Below, piece by piece: positions 52,064 to 60,748 of a DNA stretch of 64,000 nucleotides. The notes under the pieces are model-generated. The model was not told the origin of the DNA. It searched no databases and worked only from the letters and a program-made list of their open reading frames with translations. The position numbers and the translations under genes are program-made. This DNA comes from Rhizobium sp. AQ_MP. Lineage in GTDB: Bacteria > Pseudomonadota > Alphaproteobacteria > Rhizobiales > Rhizobiaceae. The number at the start of each line of letters is the position of its first letter. Positions within the stretch are counted from its first letter, which is position 1. The stretch spans positions 1 through 64,000 of the forward strand of contig NZ_JACJVI010000018.1 of assembly GCF_014237835.1 (NCBI RefSeq). Direction: 5' to 3'.

Positions 52064-52470
52064 GCGAAGCCTGCCCCTTAAGACTGAATGACGGCGAGGG
52101 CTCTGACTCCGCGCGCTGATAGGGAAATGTCTGGTTTCTTCAGACTGCAAGGTTCAGCTGCGGCAAAGGTGAGTCTGGCTAGCGCTTCGGTGCCAAAAGG
52201 TGTTGCAACATACCCTCCATACGCCTGGGAACATTGATCTGTGCAAATGCAGCATCGCAGATCGCTGAATTTACATCATCACGCCGCGTGTCAGGCTCTG
52301 AACCATAAGTGCGCTCGGGATTAAGACGTGAAGACCGGTGATGAGGCCTCCCTCGTTCTCGACCGGCTGAGTGTCGAGAGCACCAAGTTTTTCGCAAGGC
52401 TGGGGCGAAAGCGATCTACACGACTTTGGAAAGACCCCAATCGAGCAGATCGGCCTGGAATGGATATGGC
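52064..52470. other. intergenic region before the second SDR gene
   Basis: About 400 bp with no supported gene. Short frames lack ribosome binding sites and known motifs. No strong hairpin or operator stands out. It should contain a promoter for the SDR-creatininase operon. Confidence 0.4.
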
Positions 52471-53226
52471 ATGGGTTCGTCATTTTCTAAAAAAACAGTC
52501 GTCATCACGGGAGCGAGCCGCGGCATCGGCCTCGGCGTGGCGACAGCCTTCGCAAACGAAGGCGCCACTCTCCATCTGATCGCAGATGACGGAGATGTCA
52601 TAGCAGCCGCCCAAAGCATCGGCGCACAGGGCCACATTTGCGACATCACGGATGTGGCGGCCCTCAACACCGCATTCAACAACATTCCGCGTCTCGACGT
52701 CCTGATCAACAATGCGGGCTACGAGCGGATGACCCCACTGGTCTCTGCCCATGACTGTGTGGACGACACATTTCGACGCGTCATAGAAATCAACATCATC
52801 GGGACACGGAATGTCACCCAACGCGCAATTGCCAAGATGGTCCCGGGTTCTTCCATTGTAAACACGGCATCCATCTGGGGACGCGTGGCAGAGGCACGGT
52901 TCGATGCCTATGTCGCCTCCAAACATGCCATCATCGGCATGACCAAGACCTGGGCAAGGGAACTCGGGCCACTCGCAATCCGTGTCAACGCGGTCTGCCC
53001 GGGATGGGTAAAGACGCAAGCCTCCATGCGGTCCTTGGGGATGATGGCGGAGAGGCGTGGCATTACGGAACAAGCCCTTCTGACGGAGGTAGTCGCCGCG
53101 CAGGCACTGGAGGGGTTGATGACCCCGGAGGACATGGCTGAAACCTACCTCTTCCTGGCCTCGGATCGGGCTGCCAACATCACGGGTCAGTCACTTGGCG
53201 TGGACCGGGGAGAAGTGCCCTGGTGA
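52471..53226 (+). CDS. short-chain dehydrogenase/reductase
   Basis: A 251-residue SDR. It has VVITGASRGIGLGVATAFA, LINNAGYERM (about residues 84-93), catalytic Ser in NTASIWG, YVASKHAIIGMTKTWAREL, and a C-terminal TGQSLGVDRG in place of the usual DGG. The start at 52471 fits the N-terminus; the frame is open from 52426. It is 103 bp upstream of the creatininase and probably in the same operon. The substrate is unknown. Confidence 0.8.
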   Translation: MGSSFSKKTVVITGASRGIGLGVATAFANEGATLHLIADDGDVIAAAQSIGAQGHICDITDVAALNTAFNNIPRLDVLINNAGYERMTPLVSAHDCVDDTFRRVIEINIIGTRNVTQRAIAKMVPGSSIVNTASIWGRVAEARFDAYVASKHAIIGMTKTWARELGPLAIRVNAVCPGWVKTQASMRSLGMMAERRGITEQALLTEVVAAQALEGLMTPEDMAETYLFLASDRAANITGQSLGVDRGEVPW

Positions 53227-53329
53227 GCATCCTTGGGACGCGAACAAGCATCACGGGCAGGCTGGACACTATCTTTGACAATCCCGCTGTGAGTGCAGGG
53301 CCTGGCACTGCCACGTCTAGGAGAATGAC

Positions 53330-54115
53330 ATGAATGACAGCGTCTATTGGTGCGAGCAGACCTGGCCGGAAAGCAAAGCCAAGGTCGAGGCAGGCGCACC
53401 CGTCTTCCTGCCGCTTGGCTCGACTGAGCAGCACGGGCACCACATGGCGCTTGGCGTTGATGTCGTCTTGCCAACAGAAGTGTGCGAAAGGGTGGCGCGA
53501 GAAGTTGGAGGCTTGGTTCTACCAGCGGTTCCCTATGGCAATCGCTCACAGCCGAGATCCGGAGGGGGGCCCGGATTTCCAGGCACGCTCAACCTTTCTG
53601 CCCAGACCTTCTCGCTCGTCGTCAAGGATGTGATCTGTGAACTCTTTCGTCAGGGCGTACGCAGGATTGTGGTCGTCAATGGTCATTATGAAAATCTCTG
53701 GCCCTGCGTCGAGGGGATCGAACTCGCCCTCGACGCAATTGGTCGCAATCAGCTCGGTGACCTGAACATCCTACGCATGGACCACTGGGAATTTGCCCGC
53801 CCTGAAACAATCGCGCAGATCTTCCCTGACGGTTATCCCGGAATCGAGCTGGAACATGCCAGTGTTCTCGAGACATCGATGATGCTGGCAGTCAGACCGG
53901 ATCTGGTTGATCTGTCGCGCGCTCTTCACGACGGCCCGGCGCAATTCAGGCCCTATGACCGCTTCCCTGTGCCTCCGGTGGAAGTCCCGCCCTCCGGCGT
54001 TCTGTCAATGACCGAAGGATCGACGGCAGAGAAGGGGGAATGGCTGTTTTCCGATGTCGTGGGACGCATGGTCGATATCGTCAGACAGGAATTTCAGATG
54101 GGAAGCTTATCATGA
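53330..54115 (+). CDS. creatininase (creatinine amidohydrolase) family protein
   Basis: A 261-residue metal-dependent amidohydrolase, the same length as Pseudomonas creatininase. The motifs are close to that enzyme: GSTEQHGHHMALGVDVVLPT (metal Glu, His and Asp), RSGGGPGFPGTLNL, VVVNGHYENLWPCVEGIELA and LEHASVLETSMML (metal Glu). Creatininase opens the lactam of creatinine to creatine; relatives act on other cyclic amides. Its stop overlaps the ureohydrolase start (ATGA), so the two act in sequence on a guanidino compound. Confidence 0.82.
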   Translation: MNDSVYWCEQTWPESKAKVEAGAPVFLPLGSTEQHGHHMALGVDVVLPTEVCERVAREVGGLVLPAVPYGNRSQPRSGGGPGFPGTLNLSAQTFSLVVKDVICELFRQGVRRIVVVNGHYENLWPCVEGIELALDAIGRNQLGDLNILRMDHWEFARPETIAQIFPDGYPGIELEHASVLETSMMLAVRPDLVDLSRALHDGPAQFRPYDRFPVPPVEVPPSGVLSMTEGSTAEKGEWLFSDVVGRMVDIVRQEFQMGSLS

Positions 54116-55071
54116 GTGACAGATTTCATCAGCCGATTGATGCGGCAAAGGTCCCGCGCTTCGCAGGGCACGCGACGTTCATGCGGCTGCCAGCCGTCAG
54201 CTCGGCGGCGGGACTGGATATCGCACTCGTTGGAATTCCCTGGGACGGTGGAACCACCAACAGGGCGGGTGCGCGCCACGGCCCCCGGGAGGTGCGAAAC
54301 TATTCAAGCCTCATGCGAAGCAACCACCATGTCTTCCGCACGGAACCCTACAAAGTTGCCAATATCGCCGATGTCGGCGACGTTGCGGTCAACCCGATCG
54401 ACCTTCTGGACGGGCTCAAGCTGATCGAATCCGGCATATCCGAGATCGTCGCCCAGGGTGCGCTTCCGCTGTCGGTCGGCGGGGACCACCTGACAACGCT
54501 GCCTGTGTTGAGGGCAGTTGCCAGCAAGGGCCCTTTGGGCCTCATCCATTTCGACGCCCACTCCGACACCAACGATACTTACTTCGGCAACAATCCCTAC
54601 ACGCACGGCACCCCGTTCCGGCGTGCGATTGAAGAGAAGCTCCTGGATCCGCAACGCGTTGTGCAGATTGGCATTCGGGGCTCCATATACGAGCCCCACG
54701 AACACGATTGGGCGCTACAGCAGGGCATTCGCATCATTTACATGGAAGAATTCGCTGAGAGGGGGCCGAATGCGGTAATGGCCGAGGCCCGCAGCATCGT
54801 CGGCGACCTCCCCACCTATGTCACCTTCGATATCGACTCAATCGATCCGTCCATGGCGCCAGGCACTGGCACACCCGAGATCGGCGGGTTCACCACGCGG
54901 GAAGCACAACAGATGCTGCGGCTTCTTGACGGTCTGAATTTGGTCGGGGCAGATGTGGTGGAAGTCTCACCGCCTTTCGATCTTGGCGGCATGACTTCGA
55001 TTGTCGGTGCAACGATGGTGTTCGAACTCATGTGTGTCATGGCCCGGCAGGTGGAGCGCAATCGCAAGTAA
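54112..55071 (+). CDS. agmatinase-family ureohydrolase 1
   Basis: A 319-residue binuclear-Mn ureohydrolase. Ligands are visible in SVGGDHLTTLPVL, HFDAHSDTND and TFDIDSIDPSMAPGTGTPE. The family splits guanidino groups from agmatine, guanidinobutyrate, guanidinopropionate or guanidinoacetate, giving urea and an amine. The start at 54112 is set by the overlap with the creatininase stop. The creatininase partner suggests a short guanidino acid such as creatine or guanidinoacetate; this is inference. Confidence 0.86.
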   Translation: MSDRFHQPIDAAKVPRFAGHATFMRLPAVSSAAGLDIALVGIPWDGGTTNRAGARHGPREVRNYSSLMRSNHHVFRTEPYKVANIADVGDVAVNPIDLLDGLKLIESGISEIVAQGALPLSVGGDHLTTLPVLRAVASKGPLGLIHFDAHSDTNDTYFGNNPYTHGTPFRRAIEEKLLDPQRVVQIGIRGSIYEPHEHDWALQQGIRIIYMEEFAERGPNAVMAEARSIVGDLPTYVTFDIDSIDPSMAPGTGTPEIGGFTTREAQQMLRLLDGLNLVGADVVEVSPPFDLGGMTSIVGATMVFELMCVMARQVERNRK

Positions 55072-55261
55072 ACCTGGCCCTTCTCCTGGCCGCCGCTCCC
55101 GATCCACATGGAGCACCTTGGCTGGCCATGGAGAGCAGCGACATGTTTGGTCACCCGCCCTGACAAACGAAATTTCCGACTGTCCTTTGAGCAAAATCAG
55201 CAGATGGCACGGCCTTAAGGTCGGTAGGCTGATCTGTATGGGGAGCAGGCGGAAAACCTTT

Positions 55262-56317
55262 ATGCGCACACATCGTATCGCTGTCATTCCAGGGGACGGT
55301 ATCGGCCAATCTGTGACAGAGGCAGCCCTGCGCGTGTTGCAGGCAATAGGCTTGCACGAAGGCTTCTCGCTTGAAGCGATACATTTCCCTTGGTCTTGCG
55401 ATTTCTACAGGCAGACCGGGGCCATGATGCCGCCGAACGGCATCGAGATCCTCAGGGGCTTCGACGCGATTTTGCTTGGGGCGGTGGGATGGCCAAGCGA
55501 AGTCCCGGACTCGGTTTCGCTCCACGGATTGCTCTTGCCAATCCGCAAGGCGTTCGGCCAGTACGCCAATGTCAGGCCGCATCGCCTGCTGCCGGGCGTG
55601 AAGGGCCCACTGCGTGTCGACGCGTTCGACATCCTGTGTATTCGGGAAAACACCGAAGGCGAATATTCCGGTGCAGGTGGACGCGTTCATCAGGGAACAG
55701 CAGACGAGGTTGCAGTCGAGACATCGATCTTCACCAGACGCGGCATCGAACGCATCCTGCGTTTTGGGTTCGAGCAGGCGAGGACGCGACGCGGCAAGCT
55801 CGCTTCCGTCACCAAATCCAATGCCCAGCGGTTTTCGATGGTGCTTTGGGACGAAGTTACCCAGATCGTCGCAAAGGATTATCCCGAAATCGAAGTGTCG
55901 AGCTACCACGTCGACGCCATGGCGGCTCGGATGGTGATGAACCCCGAGACACTGGATGTTGTCGTGGCATCCAACCTGTTTGGCGACATTCTCACCGATC
56001 TCGGTGCCGCCATCCAGGGCGGCCTTGGCTTTGCGGCCTCCGCCAACATCAATCCGGAGAGAACAGCCCCCTCCATGTTCGAGCCCGTCCATGGCTCGGC
56101 ACCGGATATCGCCCATCTCGGCATTGCCAATCCGATTGCTGCCATCTGGTCGGCGGCGATGATGCTCGATCATCTCGGAGAACAGCACGGGGCACAGAAA
56201 ATTCTTGCGTCAATCGAGGTGACGACGCGCTGGGGCATCGGCACGGTGCCGGGACGTGACACGACGGACAAGATTACCTCCGCAGTACTCTCTGCCATCG
56301 AAACTCAAGGGAAGTAG
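55262..56317 (+). CDS. isopropylmalate/tartrate dehydrogenase-family protein
   Basis: A 351-residue NAD-dependent decarboxylating dehydrogenase. The N-terminus is RTHRIAVIPGDGIGQSVTEA, then ILLGAVGWPSEVPDSVSLHG, and VRPHRLLPGV has the substrate Arg. ENTEGEYSGAGGR follows, and NLFGDILTDLGAAIQGGLG carries metal Asp residues. The VGWP and SLHG pattern is that of tartrate dehydrogenase/decarboxylase rather than LeuB. AGGCGGAA precedes the ATG at 55262; an ATG at 55238 is an alternative. It is 190 bp after ureohydrolase 1 and 3 bp before the aldehyde dehydrogenase. Confidence 0.83.
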   Translation: MRTHRIAVIPGDGIGQSVTEAALRVLQAIGLHEGFSLEAIHFPWSCDFYRQTGAMMPPNGIEILRGFDAILLGAVGWPSEVPDSVSLHGLLLPIRKAFGQYANVRPHRLLPGVKGPLRVDAFDILCIRENTEGEYSGAGGRVHQGTADEVAVETSIFTRRGIERILRFGFEQARTRRGKLASVTKSNAQRFSMVLWDEVTQIVAKDYPEIEVSSYHVDAMAARMVMNPETLDVVVASNLFGDILTDLGAAIQGGLGFAASANINPERTAPSMFEPVHGSAPDIAHLGIANPIAAIWSAAMMLDHLGEQHGAQKILASIEVTTRWGIGTVPGRDTTDKITSAVLSAIETQGK

Positions 56318-56320
56318 CAC

Positions 56321-57778
56321 ATGTCTGCGATCACGGAACTCGAACTGTTTCGCCAATCAGGACTGATCGACGGGCAGTGGGTAGCTGCGGACACCGGTCG
56401 GACAATTACTGTAACCGACCCCGCCACCCGCATGTCCCTAGGGACCGTGCCCGACATGGGAGCGTCCGAGACACGTCGCGCTATCGAGGCCGCAGACCGT
56501 GCGTTTGCTACATGGAAGCGCAAAACGAATGCGGAACGCGCGCAGCTGCTGGAGGCATGGTATGGCCTGATGATGGCCAATCTCGAACCTTTGGCAAGTA
56601 TACTCACGGCGGAACAGGGCAAGCCGCTTGAGGAAGCCCGCGGTGAAATTCGCTATGGTGCCGGCTTTGTAAAGTGGTTTGCCGAAGAGGCACGCCGGGT
56701 GGGTGGCAACACCATCCCCTCGCCGACACCCGATCGCCGTATCGTTGTGCTGAAGGAAGCCGTCGGCGTCTGCGGGATCATCACGCCCTGGAATTTCCCC
56801 AATGCAATGATCACGCGCAAGGTGGCGCCCGCGCTGGCGGCGGGGTGCACCGTTGTCATCAAGCCGGCGCAGTTTACACCCTTTTCGGCAATTGCCCTCG
56901 CTATTCTGGCAGAAAAGGCCGGCATCCCGGCCGGCGTGATCAACGTCGTGACGGGCCAGCCCAGAGAGATCGGCGACGAATTGCTGACGAATGAGATCGT
57001 CCGCAAGATCTCCTTCACGGGTTCGACGCATGTCGGCTCCATGCTGATGCGCGGCGCTGCCAGCAGCATCAAGCGGCTATCCCTCGAACTCGGCGGCAAT
57101 GCACCTTTCATCGTCTTCGACGACGCGGACATCGATCTTGCCATCGAAGGCGCCCTGGTTTCGAAGTTCCGCAACGGCGGCCAGACCTGCGTCTGTGCCA
57201 ATCGCATCCTCGTGCAAGCCGGCATCTTTGACGTCTTTGCGGCACGTCTGGCTGATCGTGTCGACCAGATGCGCGTTGGTGCCGGAACAGCGCCGGGCGT
57301 AGCCATTGGTCCCATGATCAACGAAGCGGCCATCGACAAGATCAACGAGCACGTTTCGGACGCATTGGCGAGAGGTGCGAAAATCATAACCTCCGAGCGA
57401 ACGCTCCCTCCCGGTGGGCAATACGTGGCACCAATCGTATTAACGGGTGCGACAACCGACATGCTGCTCGCGAACGAGGAAACCTTCGGCCCGGTCGCTC
57501 CGCTCTTCCGCTTCGAAACCGAGGAAGAGGCAATCGCGATCGCCAATGGCACCCCCTACGGGCTAGCCGCCTATTTCTTCACAGAGAGCCACAGACGTGC
57601 CTGGCGCGTCGGAGAAGCGCTAGAGTTCGGCATGGTGGGCCTCAACACCGGCGCGATTTCAACCGAGGTGGCTCCATTCGGCGGCGTCAAGCAATCAGGC
57701 CTCGGTCGCGAGGGTGCCCAGGTCGGCATAGACGAGTATCTGGAGCTCAAGAGTTTCCACCTTGGCGGTCTCTCCTGA
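56321..57778 (+). CDS. NAD(P)-dependent semialdehyde dehydrogenase (GabD-like)
   Basis: A 485-residue aldehyde dehydrogenase. It has EQGKPLEEARGEIRYGAGFVKWFAEEARR, the pattern of succinate-semialdehyde dehydrogenases, then TPWNFPNAMITRKVAPALAAG, catalytic Glu in LELGGNAP (about residue 255) and catalytic Cys in GGQTCVCANR (about residue 289). The C-terminus has GLNTGAISTEVAPFGGVKQSGLGREG. It would oxidise the semialdehyde made by the SpuC-like aminotransferase just downstream. GGGAAG precedes the ATG. Confidence 0.87.
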   Translation: MSAITELELFRQSGLIDGQWVAADTGRTITVTDPATRMSLGTVPDMGASETRRAIEAADRAFATWKRKTNAERAQLLEAWYGLMMANLEPLASILTAEQGKPLEEARGEIRYGAGFVKWFAEEARRVGGNTIPSPTPDRRIVVLKEAVGVCGIITPWNFPNAMITRKVAPALAAGCTVVIKPAQFTPFSAIALAILAEKAGIPAGVINVVTGQPREIGDELLTNEIVRKISFTGSTHVGSMLMRGAASSIKRLSLELGGNAPFIVFDDADIDLAIEGALVSKFRNGGQTCVCANRILVQAGIFDVFAARLADRVDQMRVGAGTAPGVAIGPMINEAAIDKINEHVSDALARGAKIITSERTLPPGGQYVAPIVLTGATTDMLLANEETFGPVAPLFRFETEEEAIAIANGTPYGLAAYFFTESHRRAWRVGEALEFGMVGLNTGAISTEVAPFGGVKQSGLGREGAQVGIDEYLELKSFHLGGLS

Positions 57779-57843
57779 TCAAGGAGACGAGCACAGGCCA
57801 TATCCCTTCAAAGACACCTGTTCAGCGCTCATTGGAGTTTTCG

Positions 57844-59220
57844 ATGACGAGCAATTCACTGGTTGAACTCGATCGCGCCCATCTGGTGCATCCGGTCTCG
57901 TCCTTCAGGGGGCATGAACGGGCTGGCGTACGCGTGATCGCAAGCGCCCGTGGGGCGACGGTCACGGATTCCACGGGGCATCAACTTCTTGACGGTTTCG
58001 CCGGTCTCTGGTGCGTAAACGCTGGATATGGCCACGAAAGCATCATCGAAGCCGCAACGCGGCAATTACGGCAGCTGCCCTATGCCACCGGATATTTCGG
58101 TCTCGGTTCGGAGCCCGCAATCAGACTTGCCGCCGAACTGGCCGATCGCTCACCCGGCGACCTTAATCATGTGTTCTTCACGCTCGGCGGTTCAGATGCC
58201 GTGGACAGCGCCGTAAGATACATTCGTTATTATTGGAACGCGCTTGGACGTACAAAAAAGACCCAGTTCATCTCCGTCGCACAAGGCTATCACGGCTCTA
58301 CGACAACAGGTGCCGGCCTGACCGCACTGCCGGCTTTCCATACTGGTTTTGGCGTTCCCTTTGACTGGCAGCACAAGATCCCATCCCATTACATCTACCG
58401 GAACCCTATTGGACCTGACCCTGACGCTGTCATTGGGGCCTCGCTTGCCCATTTGAAGGCCAAGGTCACGGAACTTGGTGGGGCAGAGCATGTCGCGGCA
58501 TTTTTCGTCGAGCCGATCCAGGGTTCCGGTGGCGTCCTCGTTCCGCCGGCGGGCTGGATCAAGGCACTCAGAGATTACTGCAAAGACAATGATATCCTGT
58601 TTGTCGCCGATGAAGTGATTACCGGCTTCGGTCGGACCGGCCCGCTCTTTGCCTGCGAGGACGAGGGTGTGGTTCCCGACCTGCTGACCGTCGCAAAGGG
58701 TCTGACATCGGGTTATGCACCGATGGGCGCCCTCCTGATGTCCGAGAAGGTCTACTCAACGATCGCGGATGGTGCCGGAGACAGCCTCGTTGGACACGGC
58801 TTCACCTACTCCGCTCATCCGGTTTCGGCAGCCGTGGGTCTTGAGGTTCTGCGGCTCTACGAGAGTGGATTGCTCGAAAACGGACGCATGGCCGGTCGAC
58901 GGCTGATGGCAGGGCTTGAGAGCCTACGCGAGCATCCGCTGGTCGGCGACATCAGAGGCCGAGGCATGCTTGCAGCGGTAGAGCTCGTCGTCGACAAGGA
59001 GAAAAAGACCCCGCTCCCGCCAGCAGCCTTGCCGGCACGTCGCATCTTTGATCGAGCCTGGAACAACGGGTTGATCATTCGCGCGTTTCCGCAGGGAGTT
59101 CTTGGCTATGCACCGCCGCTCTGCTGCACGGAAAGCGAAATCGACGCGATTATCGAAAAGACACGTAAGACGCTTGACGAGACACTGGATGACCCGGACG
59201 TCCGGGCGCACATGGCGTGA
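57844..59220 (+). CDS. class III aminotransferase, putrescine/GABA-pyruvate type (SpuC-like)
   Basis: A 458-residue PLP enzyme. The N-terminal LLDGFAGLWCVNAGYGH is the SpuC and omega-amino-acid transaminase pattern. PLP Asp is in FVADEVITGFGRTG, and the Schiff-base Lys in TVAKGLTSGYAPMGAL (about residue 287). It transfers amino groups from polyamines, GABA or beta-alanine to pyruvate. The intact start is ATG 57844. Following the semialdehyde dehydrogenase by 65 bp, it completes a route from a guanidino acid via amine to dicarboxylate. Confidence 0.86.
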   Translation: MTSNSLVELDRAHLVHPVSSFRGHERAGVRVIASARGATVTDSTGHQLLDGFAGLWCVNAGYGHESIIEAATRQLRQLPYATGYFGLGSEPAIRLAAELADRSPGDLNHVFFTLGGSDAVDSAVRYIRYYWNALGRTKKTQFISVAQGYHGSTTTGAGLTALPAFHTGFGVPFDWQHKIPSHYIYRNPIGPDPDAVIGASLAHLKAKVTELGGAEHVAAFFVEPIQGSGGVLVPPAGWIKALRDYCKDNDILFVADEVITGFGRTGPLFACEDEGVVPDLLTVAKGLTSGYAPMGALLMSEKVYSTIADGAGDSLVGHGFTYSAHPVSAAVGLEVLRLYESGLLENGRMAGRRLMAGLESLREHPLVGDIRGRGMLAAVELVVDKEKKTPLPPAALPARRIFDRAWNNGLIIRAFPQGVLGYAPPLCCTESEIDAIIEKTRKTLDETLDDPDVRAHMA

Positions 59221-59251
59221 TATTTAAGACGCCAATCACATACCAGGCGGA

Positions 59252-59737
59252 TCAATGCCGCGAAAAGAGCGTCGGAAGCGGTATGTGGTTTCGTACGATC
59301 GGCGTTTTCAGGACGACAAAGCTGAAATACTTGTCGATGCCGGCATCCATGTCCGTCAGGCGTTCCATAACCGATTGGTAGTCGCTTATGCCGCCCGCAA
59401 CAAACTTCAACAGATAGTCGTAGCCGCCGGACACGAGATGGCACTCAACCAGTTGCTCGATGCTTTCGACGGCTTTGAGAAACTTGGCAAAGTCGGTCTG
59501 GCGATGGTTTTTGAGCGTGACTTCGGTAAAGACTGTCAATGTCTCACCAAGTTTGGCGATGTTGATCAAAGCGGCATAGCCTTGAATGTAGCCTTCCGAC
59601 TGCAGTCGCTTGACCCGCATCAGACAGGGGCTGGGCGACAGGTGGACCAGAGCCGCGAGTTCGACATTCGTGATCCGGCCGTTCTTCTGTAGTTCGTGCA
59701 GGATCTTGATATCGATCCGGTCAAGCTTTGCGCTCAT
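59252..59737 (-). CDS. Lrp/AsnC-family transcriptional regulator
   Basis: A 161-residue Lrp protein. The N-terminal HTH is LDRIDIKILHELQKNGRITN with VELAALVHLSPSPCLMRVKRLQSEG. The C-terminal RAM domain has EQLVECHLVSGGYDYLLKF. GGTGGAGAGGC precedes the ATG at 59737. It converges on the aminotransferase gene, 31 bp apart, and is 71 bp from the GhrA-like gene. Lrp proteins often sense the amino acid or amine degraded by adjacent genes. Confidence 0.87.
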   Translation of the reverse strand: MSAKLDRIDIKILHELQKNGRITNVELAALVHLSPSPCLMRVKRLQSEGYIQGYAALINIAKLGETLTVFTEVTLKNHRQTDFAKFLKAVESIEQLVECHLVSGGYDYLLKFVAGGISDYQSVMERLTDMDAGIDKYFSFVVLKTPIVRNHIPLPTLFSRH

Positions 59738-59808
59738 GCCTCTCCACCTAAGCGGTGACACCATGTGGCGACACTTCTTTAAAAAGGGCCGCAAATTGGG
59801 AACGATCT

Positions 59809-60747
59809 TCAGTAGCCCACGCTTAAGTCAACGCGTCCGACCGGCTCTTCCCCGCGCTCGAAGCGGTTGAAATTCTCGATAACGAGTTTCTCTGCTGCAT
59901 CATCGACCGGCTGCGCAGCGATGTGCGGCGTGACGAAAGCACGCGGATGTGTCCAGAGAGGACTCACGGCCGGCAGCGGTTCCGTCGGGAACACATCCAT
60001 CATCGCGAAGTCCAGCTTGCCGGTATCAAGCGCCGCGATCACGTCTGCTTCAACGAGATGTCCCCCGCGGCCGAGATGAACGAGAGCGCCACCGCCGGGC
60101 AACTGATCAAAAAGCCTTGTCGACAATATCCCACGCGTTTCGTCTGTTAGCGGCAAGACGTTGACCAGAATCTCACTGCGCGCGAGGAACGACGAAAAGC
60201 CCTTCTCTCCTGCAAAGCTGGTGACCCCGTCGACGCTTTTTGGTGTCCGGCTCCAACCGGATACTTCAAAACCCAGCGAGGCCAACTTACACGCGATGTC
60301 GGAGCCGAAGACGCCCATGCCCATCACCCCAACGGATCGCTTCGACGGATGCACCGCAGGATGCATTTTCCATTGCTGCGCAGCCTGCTGTGCAGCATAG
60401 TCACGCATCCGTCGATGCCAGTGCAGAACGCCGTACAACGCATACTCCGTCATCTGTTCCCGCAGACCGGCATCGACCAGACGGAAGAGCGGCTTTTCGC
60501 GTGGGAAGTCGGGATCGACCACGATCTGATCTATGCCGGCACCGAGTGAAAACACAGCACGAAGGTTTGGCAGCGACTTGAGCACACCATTGGGGATGCG
60601 CCAGACCAGAGCATGGGTGATGTCGTTCGCATCACCCATTTCGGGCCAGATGCGAAACTCCACGTCGGGCCTTTCTCTCGCGAACAGGGCCTTCCAGGGC
60701 GCAGGATCATCGATGTTTGAAGCGAACAAAACGGTGGTCTTGGGCAT
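59809..60747 (-). CDS. D-2-hydroxyacid dehydrogenase, glyoxylate/hydroxypyruvate reductase A-like
   Basis: A 312-residue NAD(P)-dependent reductase of the GhrA subgroup. NAD site SVGVMGMGVFGSDIACKLASLGFEVSGWSRTPK (about residues 140-170), then LVHLGRGGHLVEADVIAAL and the catalytic His in VTPHIAA (about residue 280). It reduces glyoxylate, hydroxypyruvate or a similar 2-oxo acid. Its ATG lies one base past the ureohydrolase 2 stop (TGAAATG), so expression is coupled. Glyoxylate could arise from a glycine-type product of guanidino acid cleavage; inference. Confidence 0.83.
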   Translation of the reverse strand: MPKTTVLFASNIDDPAPWKALFARERPDVEFRIWPEMGDANDITHALVWRIPNGVLKSLPNLRAVFSLGAGIDQIVVDPDFPREKPLFRLVDAGLREQMTEYALYGVLHWHRRMRDYAAQQAAQQWKMHPAVHPSKRSVGVMGMGVFGSDIACKLASLGFEVSGWSRTPKSVDGVTSFAGEKGFSSFLARSEILVNVLPLTDETRGILSTRLFDQLPGGGALVHLGRGGHLVEADVIAALDTGKLDFAMMDVFPTEPLPAVSPLWTHPRAFVTPHIAAQPVDDAAEKLVIENFNRFERGEEPVGRVDLSVGY

Positions 60748-60748
60748 T

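Noticed and set aside
54040..54111. Upstream extension of ureohydrolase 1
   Set aside because: It overlaps the creatininase C-terminus in another frame. The ATGA start at 54112 matches the family N-terminus.
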